Source: Maridesulfovibrio sp.
Lineage (GTDB): Bacteria > Desulfobacterota > Desulfovibrionia > Desulfovibrionales > Desulfovibrionaceae
Direction of reading: 5' to 3'
Length of the DNA: 64,000 nucleotides
Assembly: GCF_963666665.1 (NCBI RefSeq)
Contig: NZ_OY762999.1
Coordinates: 3,878,001-3,942,000 of the forward strand
Below, piece after piece: positions 42,515-51,308 of this stretch. Under the pieces are notes generated by a model. The model had not been told where the DNA came from. It did not search any database and worked only from the letters and a program-made list of their open reading frames with translations. Position 1 is the stretch's first letter, and every line of letters begins with the position of its first letter. The position numbers and the translations under genes were made by a program.

Positions 42515-43321
42515 ATGAAAGGACTCACCGAATTGCTGACTTGTATTCAGGAAATTTCCGGCGGAAATTATTCCAATGACATCATGCATTTGACTACTGA
42601 TGAATATGATCCTTACGTGCGGGAACTGGCGGAATCAGTTGGCTTGATGATGGTCCGTATTGAGGCCCGTGAATTTGCGCTTGAGCAGGCTAATGAAGAA
42701 CTTAAGTGTAATGTGGTTGCAACCGTCAAAGCCGTGGCTCGCGGTTTGAGTCTGCGCGATCCGTATACCCGCGGACATGCGGAACGGGTTGGTAATTATT
42801 GCGAGCGCTTGGCTCGCAGGATGGGACTTTCCGAAGATGAAATCTGGACCGTGCATGTAGCTGGAACCCTGCATGATATAGGCAAGATCGGGTTCAGTGA
42901 CCGCTTGATCCAAAATGTAGATACCAAGGTTGATGCGGATATGCTGGCGGAGATCAAGCAGCACCCGGAATGGGGATTCAAGATGCTGCGCGGGCTGGAG
43001 TTTCTCGGTCCTGCTTTGGAATATGTGCGTTCGCACCATGAGCGTCTGGACGGGACCGGATATCCCAACGGCTTGCAGGGCGATGAAATCAAGACCGGAT
43101 CACGTATCCTTTCTATTGCCGATGTGTTTGACGCTGTAACCACCACCCGCAGTTATCAGGAAGCTATGGATTTGGAAAAAGCCTATTCTACCCTGCGTAA
43201 GCTGGCTGGCCCTTCTCTTGATCCTAAGTTGGTGGAGTTTTTCATAGCCGAAACTAAAGAAAACGGCCTTGAGGATGTGGAAGAAAATTTCAGTACCTGC
43301 CCTATGGGAAAATCAGGTTAA
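42515..43321 (+). CDS. HD-GYP domain protein, probable cyclic-di-GMP phosphodiesterase
   Basis: A 268-residue protein. A short N-terminal helical region precedes an HD-GYP domain with HD at residues 120-121 (TLHDIGKIG) and HHERLDGTGYP at 174-184, all metal and GYP residues intact. HD-GYP enzymes hydrolyse cyclic di-GMP and so favour motility. There is no receiver or membrane segment, so input may come from the N-terminal helix or a partner. The ribosome-binding site is weak (CGGACTGCCAC before ATG). A terminator separates it from the AT-rich block. Confidence 0.88.
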   Translation: MKGLTELLTCIQEISGGNYSNDIMHLTTDEYDPYVRELAESVGLMMVRIEAREFALEQANEELKCNVVATVKAVARGLSLRDPYTRGHAERVGNYCERLARRMGLSEDEIWTVHVAGTLHDIGKIGFSDRLIQNVDTKVDADMLAEIKQHPEWGFKMLRGLEFLGPALEYVRSHHERLDGTGYPNGLQGDEIKTGSRILSIADVFDAVTTTRSYQEAMDLEKAYSTLRKLAGPSLDPKLVEFFIAETKENGLEDVEENFSTCPMGKSG

Positions 43322-43338
43322 TAGTATAGGCCCTTGTT

Positions 43339-43380
43339 GGGGCTTCTTTAGACTATTAAAGAAGCCCCTGTTGTATTTTT
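43339..43380 (+). terminator. Rho-independent terminator after the HD-GYP gene
   Basis: A 12-bp stem (GGGGCTTCTTTA/TAAAGAAGCCCC) with a six-base loop, followed by TGTTGTATTTTT. It marks the border of the AT-rich four-gene block. Confidence 0.8.
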
Positions 43381-44455
43381 ACTGCTCACGATTTGTGAAA
43401 TTCAAAGACCTTTTGCCTGGATTGGTTATCGTCTTTTGAACTAATATAATCATGAATAGAAATGGAACAAAATCCAATGTTAAGCATAAGGCCCACCAGT
43501 GCAGCATGTTCAGAATATTATTGTAACATAATTTTATAGTTGGCTCGCTGGAGGCCAAATCTTTTAGTGGTGCAATTGTTATATCTAATGCTTTGAATGC
43601 CTTTTGTATCTGTTCTAAATCACCCTGTAATGTGTTGGCTTCAGTTGTTAAAGCCTTTTGGGTGCTTGTTTGCTTCTGCTGGGAGTACTCACGGAGAGTT
43701 TGCTCGAGGTTTTTAATTGAGTTTTCAAGTGATATTTGTCCAATCCCTATTCCGGGAGATAGTATTTTTTGTAACTCCAGATTAATTGTGCGGACATGGT
43801 TCGAATAGTTCCTTTTAGTAAATGATTCAGGGTCAGATTCCATTATGCTCAGTTCAGAAGTAATAATTTTCTGTGATGCATTTATCTTTTCAATGTTAGA
43901 GTCTACTTTATTTTGTATATCAGATATTTTTTTATCTACAATGGTAGCAGATTTCCATATTGTGCCTTTTTTTTGATTTCCAGTATATAAACCTTGACTT
44001 GAATTTTTAAGAATTCTTTCTGTGTCTTTTTGTGCGATGTTGATAGATTGCTGTGCGGTTATATATTTGGGTATTAAGTCGCTTTCAGTGAAATTGTTTG
44101 AGAATGTTTTGTATTGATCATAGTTGGATAATCTATAGATTTCATTTTTGGATAATCCTACAATTGACCACATTGTAGAACTAGAGAATATAAGAATTGC
44201 CGCAGTTATTATTAGTAGTATTCTTGATATGAAACTGTGTGTTGAGCTTAGAAATTTTGCTATTATATTTGAAAAGTACAGCATTAGAAAGAAGCTTGCT
44301 AGTGCAACTGTTGAAGCTATGAATGGTGATACGCTGTCTATGAGCCCTGTATATGTTGCGTATGCTGATGCACTTGTGCATATTAATATTGTTAATAAAA
44401 GTCCAAAAGTTGTCAGTGCTGTTTTAAGCTGTTCTATTTTTCTTCTGTTAAACAT
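43379..44455 (-). CDS. Four-TM membrane protein with long coiled-coil region; last gene of the four-gene block
   Basis: A 358-residue protein of no recognised family. Hydrophobic helices lie at about residues 17-37, 44-62 and 76-99. Some 215 polar residues with coiled-coil character follow (QNKVDSNIEKINASQK, SIKNLEQTLREYSQQKQ). A final helix lies near 318-340 (LHWWALCLTLDFVPFLFMIIL). With four segments the polar part would be on one side of the membrane between TM3 and TM4. The start overlaps the previous gene by eight bases. Base composition is distinctly AT-rich. It is plausibly the membrane effector or receptor of the block. Confidence 0.7.
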   Translation of the reverse strand: MFNRRKIEQLKTALTTFGLLLTILICTSASAYATYTGLIDSVSPFIASTVALASFFLMLYFSNIIAKFLSSTHSFISRILLIITAAILIFSSSTMWSIVGLSKNEIYRLSNYDQYKTFSNNFTESDLIPKYITAQQSINIAQKDTERILKNSSQGLYTGNQKKGTIWKSATIVDKKISDIQNKVDSNIEKINASQKIITSELSIMESDPESFTKRNYSNHVRTINLELQKILSPGIGIGQISLENSIKNLEQTLREYSQQKQTSTQKALTTEANTLQGDLEQIQKAFKALDITIAPLKDLASSEPTIKLCYNNILNMLHWWALCLTLDFVPFLFMIILVQKTITNPGKRSLNFTNREQ

Positions 44456-45587
44456 TGTATACCTCTATTGACCCTTCAATATTGTTTTTCTCTGCCCATT
44501 GCTCACACAGTTTTGCAATTTGATGGTATTGTCTTCTTTTGGGACTTCGTTTGGGGTGTTGAGTCCTTTCATCTCCTCGCTCAATTCCTATTTTTAGGTG
44601 ATTGGCTTTGATTAGCATTGAGAAATGGCTCGTTTGTAATATCTCAGAGAAGCATGCGAAAAAAATATATGAATTCCAGTCTTCCCATTTGTTGTTGCTT
44701 GTGGATGATAAGTTGTCAGGAATCAGTGATGTTATTTTAGTAGAAGATAGTCCCAGTATTTTGCAGGCAAGAATAGCTTCGTATGAAATATTACAGATTA
44801 CTCCATTTTTTGTATAAGCTTCTGTGTTCAGGGTGAATTTCTTTTGATCCTCTATGTCATTTAGAAATACATGGGCTGATAGTGGAGGAATGATGCTGGT
44901 TGTATGTATGTTGAGTTTTTCCAAGGTTTTTGTGATTATATTTTTTTTTCTGTCGATTGAGTTGTGAATTTTGCTTAGTTGTCGTTTTGATAGGATCGCA
45001 CAGTATCCAGATTTCAATACGTGTAGGTATTGGTCGTTTTCATTTATTTCTATTGGAATAATCGCCGGCTGTGTTGAGCTTAATTCTGCTGCAACAGCAA
45101 TTAATTCTGCTAATGACCCTGAATCAACCGAGACTATCTGATGTTTCTTATTTTCAATGTGCTGATAGTTAATTAGATGGCTAAAATGCGATCTTAATGC
45201 AATATCTTGCATTTGGGTGTCCCAGAGGTCTGTTTCCGTCGAGAGTAGTGCATTGAATGCCTCTATCTCCTGTTCAAATGCGGCCGAAACGGCATATTCT
45301 TTAATTGATTTTATGTCAGTTTTATTAAGGTGCTCAAGTTTGCGTATGAGATGTTCAATGAAATAGTACACCGCTACGGAGTCGTTTTTGTTGGTGTATT
45401 GGAATCTTAATATTAGCCTGCCTTCTCTCCCTTCGAGTCGCTTTATTGGTTTGCTTTTGTATGTTTGTATATATTTTTTGTCTTGGGTGGTGTTTATTGT
45501 AAACATTTCCATGGGATAGTCTATGAAGTGAGATAGCTCGGAGGTGTAAACCTCTGTCTCTGGTGATATGTCGGCTCCAGTAATCAT
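44448..45587 (-). CDS. Unknown soluble protein, third gene of the four-gene block
   Basis: A 379-residue protein without signal peptide, membrane helix or recognised motif. It has a mixed alpha/beta composition and ends in a basic stretch (RTQHPKRSPKRRQYHQ) before a short acidic tail. It overlaps the GTPase-like gene by four bases (ATGA) and the next gene by eight, so its product is made in step with them and probably acts in the same complex. By position it could be a GTPase-associated adaptor, but nothing in the sequence proves this. AT-rich. Confidence 0.65.
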   Translation of the reverse strand: MITGADISPETEVYTSELSHFIDYPMEMFTINTTQDKKYIQTYKSKPIKRLEGREGRLILRFQYTNKNDSVAVYYFIEHLIRKLEHLNKTDIKSIKEYAVSAAFEQEIEAFNALLSTETDLWDTQMQDIALRSHFSHLINYQHIENKKHQIVSVDSGSLAELIAVAAELSSTQPAIIPIEINENDQYLHVLKSGYCAILSKRQLSKIHNSIDRKKNIITKTLEKLNIHTTSIIPPLSAHVFLNDIEDQKKFTLNTEAYTKNGVICNISYEAILACKILGLSSTKITSLIPDNLSSTSNNKWEDWNSYIFFACFSEILQTSHFSMLIKANHLKIGIERGDERTQHPKRSPKRRQYHQIAKLCEQWAEKNNIEGSIEVYNV

Positions 45588-46444
45588 TTTGCAATCCGTT
45601 CAATAAAGTTTATAAAGCTTCTTGTATATATGTGTCCGTCTATTTCTATGTAGTATTCATAGTCTGGGTACGATTTGTTGTTTATTGTGTGAGTATTGCC
45701 CACTGTAGAATGCCATGTGTAAGAGATATTCTCTGGGTTAAAACAGTCTTTTAGAAGGTTGCTCGCGGTGAAATATTTTTTGCTAAAAAACGTTTTTGCT
45801 GTATCTCCCTCGGTATATAGGTCTTCAACTTTATCGGTTTTAAAGTGAATGTCAGATTTGTTGAGGACTACCATAACAGGAATGTTGACTGGGTTACCAA
45901 TGTCCAACCCATAGTTGAGTGACATCATTTCCGCTAATCGCCTGATGAACATTGTGTCAGACATAGGTGTTGTTTGGCCTAAAGCGAATTTGTTGCTGAC
46001 TTCATACGGTTCAGGGATTGCAGGGTCGTCAAGATCCAGCATGATGATGATTCCATCAGCTTGGCAAATACTGAGTAGTAATTGTTCGTCAGGGTCATTT
46101 GATGTGGAAAGAAGTTGTTTTATTACATTGGGTGGTTGTTTTTGAAAGTACTCTAATTTACGGGCCAGGCGTTCTAAATCCCCTCCTGAGATGTCAGGAA
46201 GGTTGAAAGAAACATCTAGCTCTCTATCACTCAGATTCATTATTACCGATCTTCGAACCAATTCTTTTGCTTCTTTGTTTTGAATTGTCGGCTTAATCCA
46301 TTCTCTTCTGTCAATAGCATCACTAATTTCGTGGTTTCTTGCTATGGTATGGCATCCGTACAGATCGTGTTGCCTTATTTTTTCAAGCATTAAATACAAA
46401 TAGCACGTCTTTCCTGATTTTCTTTTTCCAATTATTAATATCAA
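45584..46444 (-). CDS. GTPase-like P-loop protein, core of the four-gene block
   Basis: A 286-residue P-loop NTPase. Walker A GKRKSGKT is at residues 6-13, a switch-II-like DISGG at 84-88 and the guanine-specificity motif NKSD at 195-198. The order and spacing are those of TRAFAC-class GTPases. The start region and DISGG resemble the GTPases described in NTP-dependent conflict systems (Pfam DO-GTPase2 type); this is from memory and not checked. Start is TTG 46444, which overlaps the TGA of the upstream gene and has GGGGAGG seven bases before it. The longer in-frame reading lacks such support. AT-rich. Confidence 0.75.
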   Translation of the reverse strand: MILIIGKRKSGKTCYLYLMLEKIRQHDLYGCHTIARNHEISDAIDRREWIKPTIQNKEAKELVRRSVIMNLSDRELDVSFNLPDISGGDLERLARKLEYFQKQPPNVIKQLLSTSNDPDEQLLLSICQADGIIIMLDLDDPAIPEPYEVSNKFALGQTTPMSDTMFIRRLAEMMSLNYGLDIGNPVNIPVMVVLNKSDIHFKTDKVEDLYTEGDTAKTFFSKKYFTASNLLKDCFNPENISYTWHSTVGNTHTINNKSYPDYEYYIEIDGHIYTRSFINFIERIAK

Positions 46445-46908
46445 AACAAAGCCTCCCCACAGATTAAAAGTCCACTTGCTAGTCCCGTCATTGAACTTGC
46501 CCCATATATTATTTCCCGTTTGCGTGATTTGTTGGGGATAGCTTGGGTCAAGCCAATATTTACAATAAACCACGCAATTGAAGCGATGGTTAGTTTTAAG
46601 GGCAAAGAGATCAAAGGCGTGTCCAGAAGATGAGAAAAGATGATGAAGGTGGAAAACGTAAGGATCTCTAAAATATATATTGCAGGTTTTGTCGCTTGAA
46701 GCGTTTTGTTTATTATGTGTATTTTGATTGTACAGATAGTGAGAGCAACCAAACCGGTAAAACCTGCTAATGAATAGAATTTATGAAATATGGGTAGAAG
46801 CTTTATCGGTGGGGCATCAATGATGATTTGGGTAATTCCGTATATTGTGAGGAATATACCGACTCCACCATAAAAAAGACGAATAGGTGGTTTTGAGTTG
46901 TTCTTCAC
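46441..46908 (-). CDS. Small multi-TM membrane protein, first gene of the four-gene block
   Basis: A 155-residue protein with four to five hydrophobic helices (about residues 11-30, 46-66, 77-93, 104-121 and 133-150) and short basic loops. No family recognised. Start GTG 46908 has GGGAGA eight bases upstream. Its stop TGA overlaps the TTG start of the GTPase-like gene. As the first cistron it may provide the membrane platform for the GTPase. AT-rich, unlike the flanking core genes. Confidence 0.65.
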   Translation of the reverse strand: MKNNSKPPIRLFYGGVGIFLTIYGITQIIIDAPPIKLLPIFHKFYSLAGFTGLVALTICTIKIHIINKTLQATKPAIYILEILTFSTFIIFSHLLDTPLISLPLKLTIASIAWFIVNIGLTQAIPNKSRKREIIYGASSMTGLASGLLICGEALF

Positions 46909-46936
46909 TATAGATTCTCCCGTAATTGTTTTCCGT

Positions 46937-46965
46937 AATATTTGTTAAAAAAATAACACTGTCAA
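46937..46965 (-). promoter_or_regulatory. Promoter candidate of the four-gene block
   Basis: On the minus strand, a perfect TTGACA (46965-46960) is followed by 17 bases and AATATT (46942-46937), a weak -10. It lies 29 bp upstream of the GTG start of the first gene. Confidence 0.4.
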
Positions 46966-47346
46966 TTAATATGTTAAATTAAAAGTTTTAATAAGTATTT
47001 ATTAGTTAATAAAGTTCATGATTTTAAATGGTTGTGTAATGTTGATTTGTATAAAATTAAGAATCATTACTAATTTTCTTGCCTTCTTTTTAGAAGTGCT
47101 TATTATCTTTCTTCGTGTTAAGTATATCTTAACAGTCGCATGGCACAGCGAAGACCTAATAAAAGGTTTTGATTTGCCTCTTTCAGAGGTTCACCCCTTC
47201 GAATCGTTGCTTTTAAGGCAATTTTCAAGTCTGCTTTTATGTGGGTTTGCAGGGTTCTTAAACTCTTTTTACGAAGAGGGGGAAAGCTGGAGGAGGTAAA
47301 TTTTAATAAACTAAAAGCGCGATGCGCATCAAATCAGCCTCTTATC
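46966..47346. other. AT-rich intergenic region between the four-gene block and uvrA
   Basis: No gene with support. A 93-codon ORF at 47018-47299 (+) lacks a ribosome-binding site and resembles nothing known. GGAGGAGG at 47289-47296 is a strong Shine-Dalgarno-like sequence but no start codon follows at the right distance. An 18-bp word at 47313-47330 is the inverted copy of the repeat at 25590-25607. Confidence 0.5.
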
Positions 47347-50094
47347 ATGAACAAAAAATCTATCCATATTGAAGGTGCGCGTCAGCACAACCTTAAGAAT
47401 TTGAACCTTGATATTCCGCGTGATCAGCTGGTGGTGGTCTGCGGTCCGTCGGGGTCCGGTAAATCAACCCTCTCTTTCGACATTGTCTATGCCGAAGGCC
47501 AGCGGCGTTACGTGGAATCTCTTTCCGCTTATGCCCGCCAGTTCCTGCCGCAGCTGGATAAACCGCAGGTTGATAAGATTGAGGGTCTTTCCCCGGCGAT
47601 CTCGCTGGAACAGCAATCCACTTCGCGCAACCCGCGTTCAACCGTAGGTACTGTGACCGAAATTTACGACTTCTTGCGTGTTTTCTTTGCAAGGCTGGGT
47701 AAATTTCATTGTCCTGAGTGCGGTATTCCCATTGAAGCTCAGACTTCGGACGAGATTCTGGAGCGGATCATGGCTTTTGGTGAAGGCACAAAATTTATGC
47801 TGATGGCTCCATTGGTTGATCATCAGAAGGGTACCCACAAGGATCTGTTCAAGAAGCTGAAAAAAGAGGGCTTCGTCCGTGTGCGCGTGGACGGTACGGT
47901 CTATACCATCGATGATGTGCCTGACCTTGAGAAGAACAAGAAGCACAATGTTGATCTGGTTGTGGACCGCCTTGTAATTAAGGGCGATATGAAAAAGCGC
48001 CTCGGCGATTCCCTCGAGCTGGCCCTGCGCTATGGGGATGAATCCATCGTGGTCTCCATTATTGGCGGCGAGGATGTGTATCTTTCAACCATGTCCACCT
48101 GTCCGTCATGCAAGATCAGCATGCCCAAGCTTTCCCCTCAGTTATTTTCATTTAACAGCCCGCAGGGGGCCTGTACGCTTTGTTCGGGTATCGGCAGTGT
48201 TGAATATTACGAGCCGGAACTTCTGGCACCCAACAAGGGGCTTTCATTAAAGACCGGAGCGGTCATTCCGTGGAAATCCCCGAAGATGTTCGAGCGCTAT
48301 GAAAAGGATTTCCGGGCGCTGGGCAAGAAGCATGGCTTCAAGGTAGATACTCCGCTCGCAGAATTTTCAGCTGACGCATATAAGGCCCTGTTCTACGGTG
48401 ACAAGGAATTGGGCTGGGAAGGCGTGGTTGACCTGCTTGAAGTGGGGCATAATCTCGGGCGTATCTGGCGCGATGAGCTTTCCCGTTTCAGACAGTCGCA
48501 GCCCTGCCCGGCCTGTGAAGGTGCGAGGCTTCGTCCTGAATCATTAGCCGTAAAAGTGAACTCCATTTCAATTTTTGAATTCTGCTCCATGTCCATCAAA
48601 CGTGCATTGGACTGGTTGGAAGGGCTGGAGTTTACCGGCCATGAACTGCTCATCGCTGAGCCGCTCCTGAAGGAACTGACCCATCGCTTGGGATTCATGG
48701 TTAATGTCGGGCTTGATTATCTTAACCTTGGTCGGAATATGGCGACCCTTTCCGGTGGGGAGGCTCAGCGCATCAGGCTGGCTGGTCAGCTCGGTTCCGG
48801 GCTGGTGGGCGTTACCTACGTGCTTGATGAACCTTCCATCGGTCTGCATCCGCGTGATAACGAGCGTTTGATCAAGACTCTGCGTTCCTTGCAGTCCCGC
48901 GGCAATACCGTGCTGGTGGTGGAGCATGATGAATCCACCATTCGCAATGCCGACCATGTTATTGAAATCGGTCCCGGATCGGGTATGCTCGGCGGGGAGA
49001 TTGTTTTTCAGGGCAGTGTGAAACAGCTGCTTGGCAAGGCTCAGACTTTGACCGCCAAGTATCTACGTGGTGAACTTGCCTTGGATAAGCCTGAAGAGCG
49101 GCGTATTCCCAAGGATTGGATTAAGCTCAAGGGTGTTAAGACCAACAACCTCAAGAACCTTGATGTTGATATCCCGCTGGGGGTGCTCTGCTGCTTTACC
49201 GGGGTTTCCGGTTCGGGCAAAAGTTCTCTTGTTGTGGATTCCATGTATAAGCATCTTGCCCTTTCGCGCGGTGTGAAGGTTGATCAGCCCGGACGTATTG
49301 CAGGAATTGAAGGGATTGAAAAAGTGGAGAAAGTTATTTCCATTGACCAGTCACCCATTGGCAGGACCCCGCGTTCCAACCCGGCCACCTACACCAAGAT
49401 TTTTGATGAAATACGCAAGATTTTTTGCGCTACCAAGGAAGCCAAGAAACGCGGATACAAGCCGGGAAGATTCAGCTTTAACGTGCGCGGCGGACGTTGC
49501 GAAGCATGTCGCGGTGACGGTCAGATCAGGGTGGAAATGCACTTTCTGCCCGATGTCTACGTGACCTGTGATGTCTGCAAGGGCAAGCGCTACAACAGCC
49601 AGACTCTGGAAGTGGATTACAAGGGCAAGAACATCGCCGAAGTTCTTGATCTGACCGTGCGTCAATCCAAGGCCTTCTTTGAAAATCATCCTACCCTCAA
49701 GCGCAGGCTGGAAGTCTTGGAGCAGGTCGGCCTTGAATATCTGCAGCTGGGACAGCCCGCCACCACCCTTTCAGGCGGTGAAGCACAGCGGATCAAGATT
49801 TCCCGCGAGCTTGGTAAACGCAGCCTGCCCGGAACATTGTACATCCTTGATGAACCTACTACCGGCCTGCATATGCACGAAGTGGGCAAACTGATCAAGG
49901 TCCTGCAGCAGTTGGTAGATAGAGGGGCCACGGTTATAGTCATCGAGCATAATACCGATGTGATCCGTGCTTCTGATTATGTATTTGATTTAGGTCCCGG
50001 AGGCGGGGAGTCCGGTGGGCAGATTGTAGCTCAGGGGACTCCTGAAGAGATTATTGCCAACCCGAATTCAGTGACCGGAGAGTTCCTGATTTAA
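47347..50094 (+). CDS. uvrA: Excinuclease ABC subunit A
   Basis: A 915-residue nucleotide-excision-repair protein that finds DNA lesions and loads UvrB. It has two ABC ATPase modules, with Walker A GPSGSGKST near residue 31 and GVSGSGKSS near 619. ABC signatures (LSGGEAQR) occur in both halves. Zinc-binding CxxC pairs are present, including CEACRGDGQIRVEMHF. ATG 47347 gives the family start MNKKSIHIEGARQHNLKN. It has no obvious ribosome-binding site and a dispersed repeat fragment lies 17 bases upstream. Length is typical. Confidence 0.95.
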   Translation: MNKKSIHIEGARQHNLKNLNLDIPRDQLVVVCGPSGSGKSTLSFDIVYAEGQRRYVESLSAYARQFLPQLDKPQVDKIEGLSPAISLEQQSTSRNPRSTVGTVTEIYDFLRVFFARLGKFHCPECGIPIEAQTSDEILERIMAFGEGTKFMLMAPLVDHQKGTHKDLFKKLKKEGFVRVRVDGTVYTIDDVPDLEKNKKHNVDLVVDRLVIKGDMKKRLGDSLELALRYGDESIVVSIIGGEDVYLSTMSTCPSCKISMPKLSPQLFSFNSPQGACTLCSGIGSVEYYEPELLAPNKGLSLKTGAVIPWKSPKMFERYEKDFRALGKKHGFKVDTPLAEFSADAYKALFYGDKELGWEGVVDLLEVGHNLGRIWRDELSRFRQSQPCPACEGARLRPESLAVKVNSISIFEFCSMSIKRALDWLEGLEFTGHELLIAEPLLKELTHRLGFMVNVGLDYLNLGRNMATLSGGEAQRIRLAGQLGSGLVGVTYVLDEPSIGLHPRDNERLIKTLRSLQSRGNTVLVVEHDESTIRNADHVIEIGPGSGMLGGEIVFQGSVKQLLGKAQTLTAKYLRGELALDKPEERRIPKDWIKLKGVKTNNLKNLDVDIPLGVLCCFTGVSGSGKSSLVVDSMYKHLALSRGVKVDQPGRIAGIEGIEKVEKVISIDQSPIGRTPRSNPATYTKIFDEIRKIFCATKEAKKRGYKPGRFSFNVRGGRCEACRGDGQIRVEMHFLPDVYVTCDVCKGKRYNSQTLEVDYKGKNIAEVLDLTVRQSKAFFENHPTLKRRLEVLEQVGLEYLQLGQPATTLSGGEAQRIKISRELGKRSLPGTLYILDEPTTGLHMHEVGKLIKVLQQLVDRGATVIVIEHNTDVIRASDYVFDLGPGGGESGGQIVAQGTPEEIIANPNSVTGEFLI

Positions 50095-50100
50095 ATATGA

Positions 50101-50135
50101 AAGGCCGGAAGGATACTCCTTCCGGCCTTGTTTTT
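50101..50135 (+). terminator. Rho-independent terminator after uvrA
   Basis: A perfect 13-bp stem (AAGGCCGGAAGGA/TCCTTCCGGCCTT) with a TAC loop, then GTTTTT. Confidence 0.93.
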
Positions 50136-50448
50136 ACTCATCTATTTCGATGTATTCAATGTCCAGATTGGTTAGAAAATGTCTGATTTTTGCCGTGTAG
50201 TCCGGAACATCAGACATATCCTCCCCCATGGCTTTGTCTTCAATGAGTGTTCCCAGCCGGGTCAGTTCATCAAGCCCGTATGAGGACCCCGTGCCTTTGA
50301 GGCGGTGTCCAAGAAGCCTTATGATTTCGAAATTTTTTTGCTCAACAGCTTCTTCAAGTTCAACAAGTTCTTTTTGCCTGATTTCCAGATACCGGTCCAT
50401 GATGGCTTCAAGGTCTTCATCTACCTGTACGAGAATGCGTTCACTCAT
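50134..50448 (-). CDS. HPt domain protein
   Basis: A 104-residue histidine phosphotransfer protein. His48 lies in GHRLKGTGSSYGLDEL, close to the canonical HxLKGxxxxxG. Start ATG 50448 has GGGAG eight bases upstream. The ATG 18 bases earlier lacks this. It is the second stand-alone HPt gene in the window, but no receiver or hybrid kinase is adjacent. It lies 61 bp after budA on the same strand. Confidence 0.85.
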   Translation of the reverse strand: MSERILVQVDEDLEAIMDRYLEIRQKELVELEEAVEQKNFEIIRLLGHRLKGTGSSYGLDELTRLGTLIEDKAMGEDMSDVPDYTAKIRHFLTNLDIEYIEIDE

Positions 50449-50509
50449 AATATATCTCCCGGACAATATAATTCAGTCACAAAATGGAATTGTTAGATTT
50501 TGACCAATG

Positions 50510-51307
50510 TTACTTCTTCTCAGAATCTTTTTCCACTTCTTTTAATTCTTTTTGTCTGTCCTGTTCAAATCTGGATTCGAGAAAGCTTTTGGTTTCCGGG
50601 AGCTGGAGCTGAAATTCGCTGTATGTTCCGACCTTGGCAGCCAGATTGCTGAAAATGCAATTCAAGACGTGTCCCCCGGAGGTACGTTCTTTGGTAATAA
50701 AGTGCCAGTGGAAGCCGGGAACACCGATTCCTTTGATATAAGACGGGCTCTTAATGCCGATCAAGGTCCCGGTGATGTCCTTGAATCCGAAAATACTCTG
50801 ATTCTTAACCACTTCTTTCAGCGGAGGATATGGTTTATCCTGAGCAGGAACGCTGCGGGTGCGTATTTTGCTGAATTTACCGTCAATACGGATGATGTAG
50901 AAAAGATTTTCAGAGTCGAGAGAGTTTGAAATCTTGCTGTTCAAGTCTTCAAGGGATTTAACTGAATCAAGCTTGATTATTTTTCCTGTCTTGAAAAAGG
51001 CAGCAGCAGCAAAGGGAGTGCGTTCGCTATCATTCATTTTAACGGCAGTGCCGTGAGCATTAACCTTGTAAACTTCGCCATCGAGGAAAACCATTTCCCC
51101 GTCCAGCCGGTTAAATGTACCCAGTCCGGTATCCCCGTGTTTTTTGAGACCGCCGATAGTTAATTCCCCGTCATAATTGCCTGCAAGCAGGGAATCAATG
51201 ATCGAATATTGGTAAATGGGCTCGCCGGCACGGGATATTCCGGTTAGGCTGAAAAGAAAGATAGTGAACAGTAAAAGAACTGAATATAGCTTGCTAGTGA
51301 ATTTCAT
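50510..51307 (-). CDS. budA: Alpha-acetolactate decarboxylase with signal peptide
   Basis: A 265-residue BudA/ALDC family enzyme that converts acetolactate to acetoin. The body shows IDSLLAGNYDGELTIGGLK, GDTGLGTFNRLDGEM and the zinc-binding FHWHFITKERTSGGH near residues 199-213. Residues 1-27 form a signal peptide (SVLLLFTIFLFSLTGISRAG), so the enzyme is probably periplasmic. That is odd for a product of cytoplasmic pyruvate metabolism. It begins one base after the cheD stop, so the two are translationally coupled. A charged C-terminal tail is extra to the family. Confidence 0.88.
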   Translation of the reverse strand: MKFTSKLYSVLLLFTIFLFSLTGISRAGEPIYQYSIIDSLLAGNYDGELTIGGLKKHGDTGLGTFNRLDGEMVFLDGEVYKVNAHGTAVKMNDSERTPFAAAAFFKTGKIIKLDSVKSLEDLNSKISNSLDSENLFYIIRIDGKFSKIRTRSVPAQDKPYPPLKEVVKNQSIFGFKDITGTLIGIKSPSYIKGIGVPGFHWHFITKERTSGGHVLNCIFSNLAAKVGTYSEFQLQLPETKSFLESRFEQDRQKELKEVEKDSEKK

Positions 51308-51308
51308 T

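Noticed and set aside
47198..47206. TTCGAATC motif resembling a tRNA T-loop
   Set aside because: No acceptor, D-arm or anticodon stem can be drawn around it, so it is neither a tRNA nor a clear tRNA remnant.
47018..47299. 93-codon ORF before uvrA
   Set aside because: No ribosome-binding site, low-complexity hydrophobic start and no recognisable family. Kept only as part of the gap description.
47239..47346. N-terminal extension of UvrA from 47239
   Set aside because: The 36 extra residues do not fit the UvrA family and include the dispersed repeat sequence. The family start matches ATG 47347.
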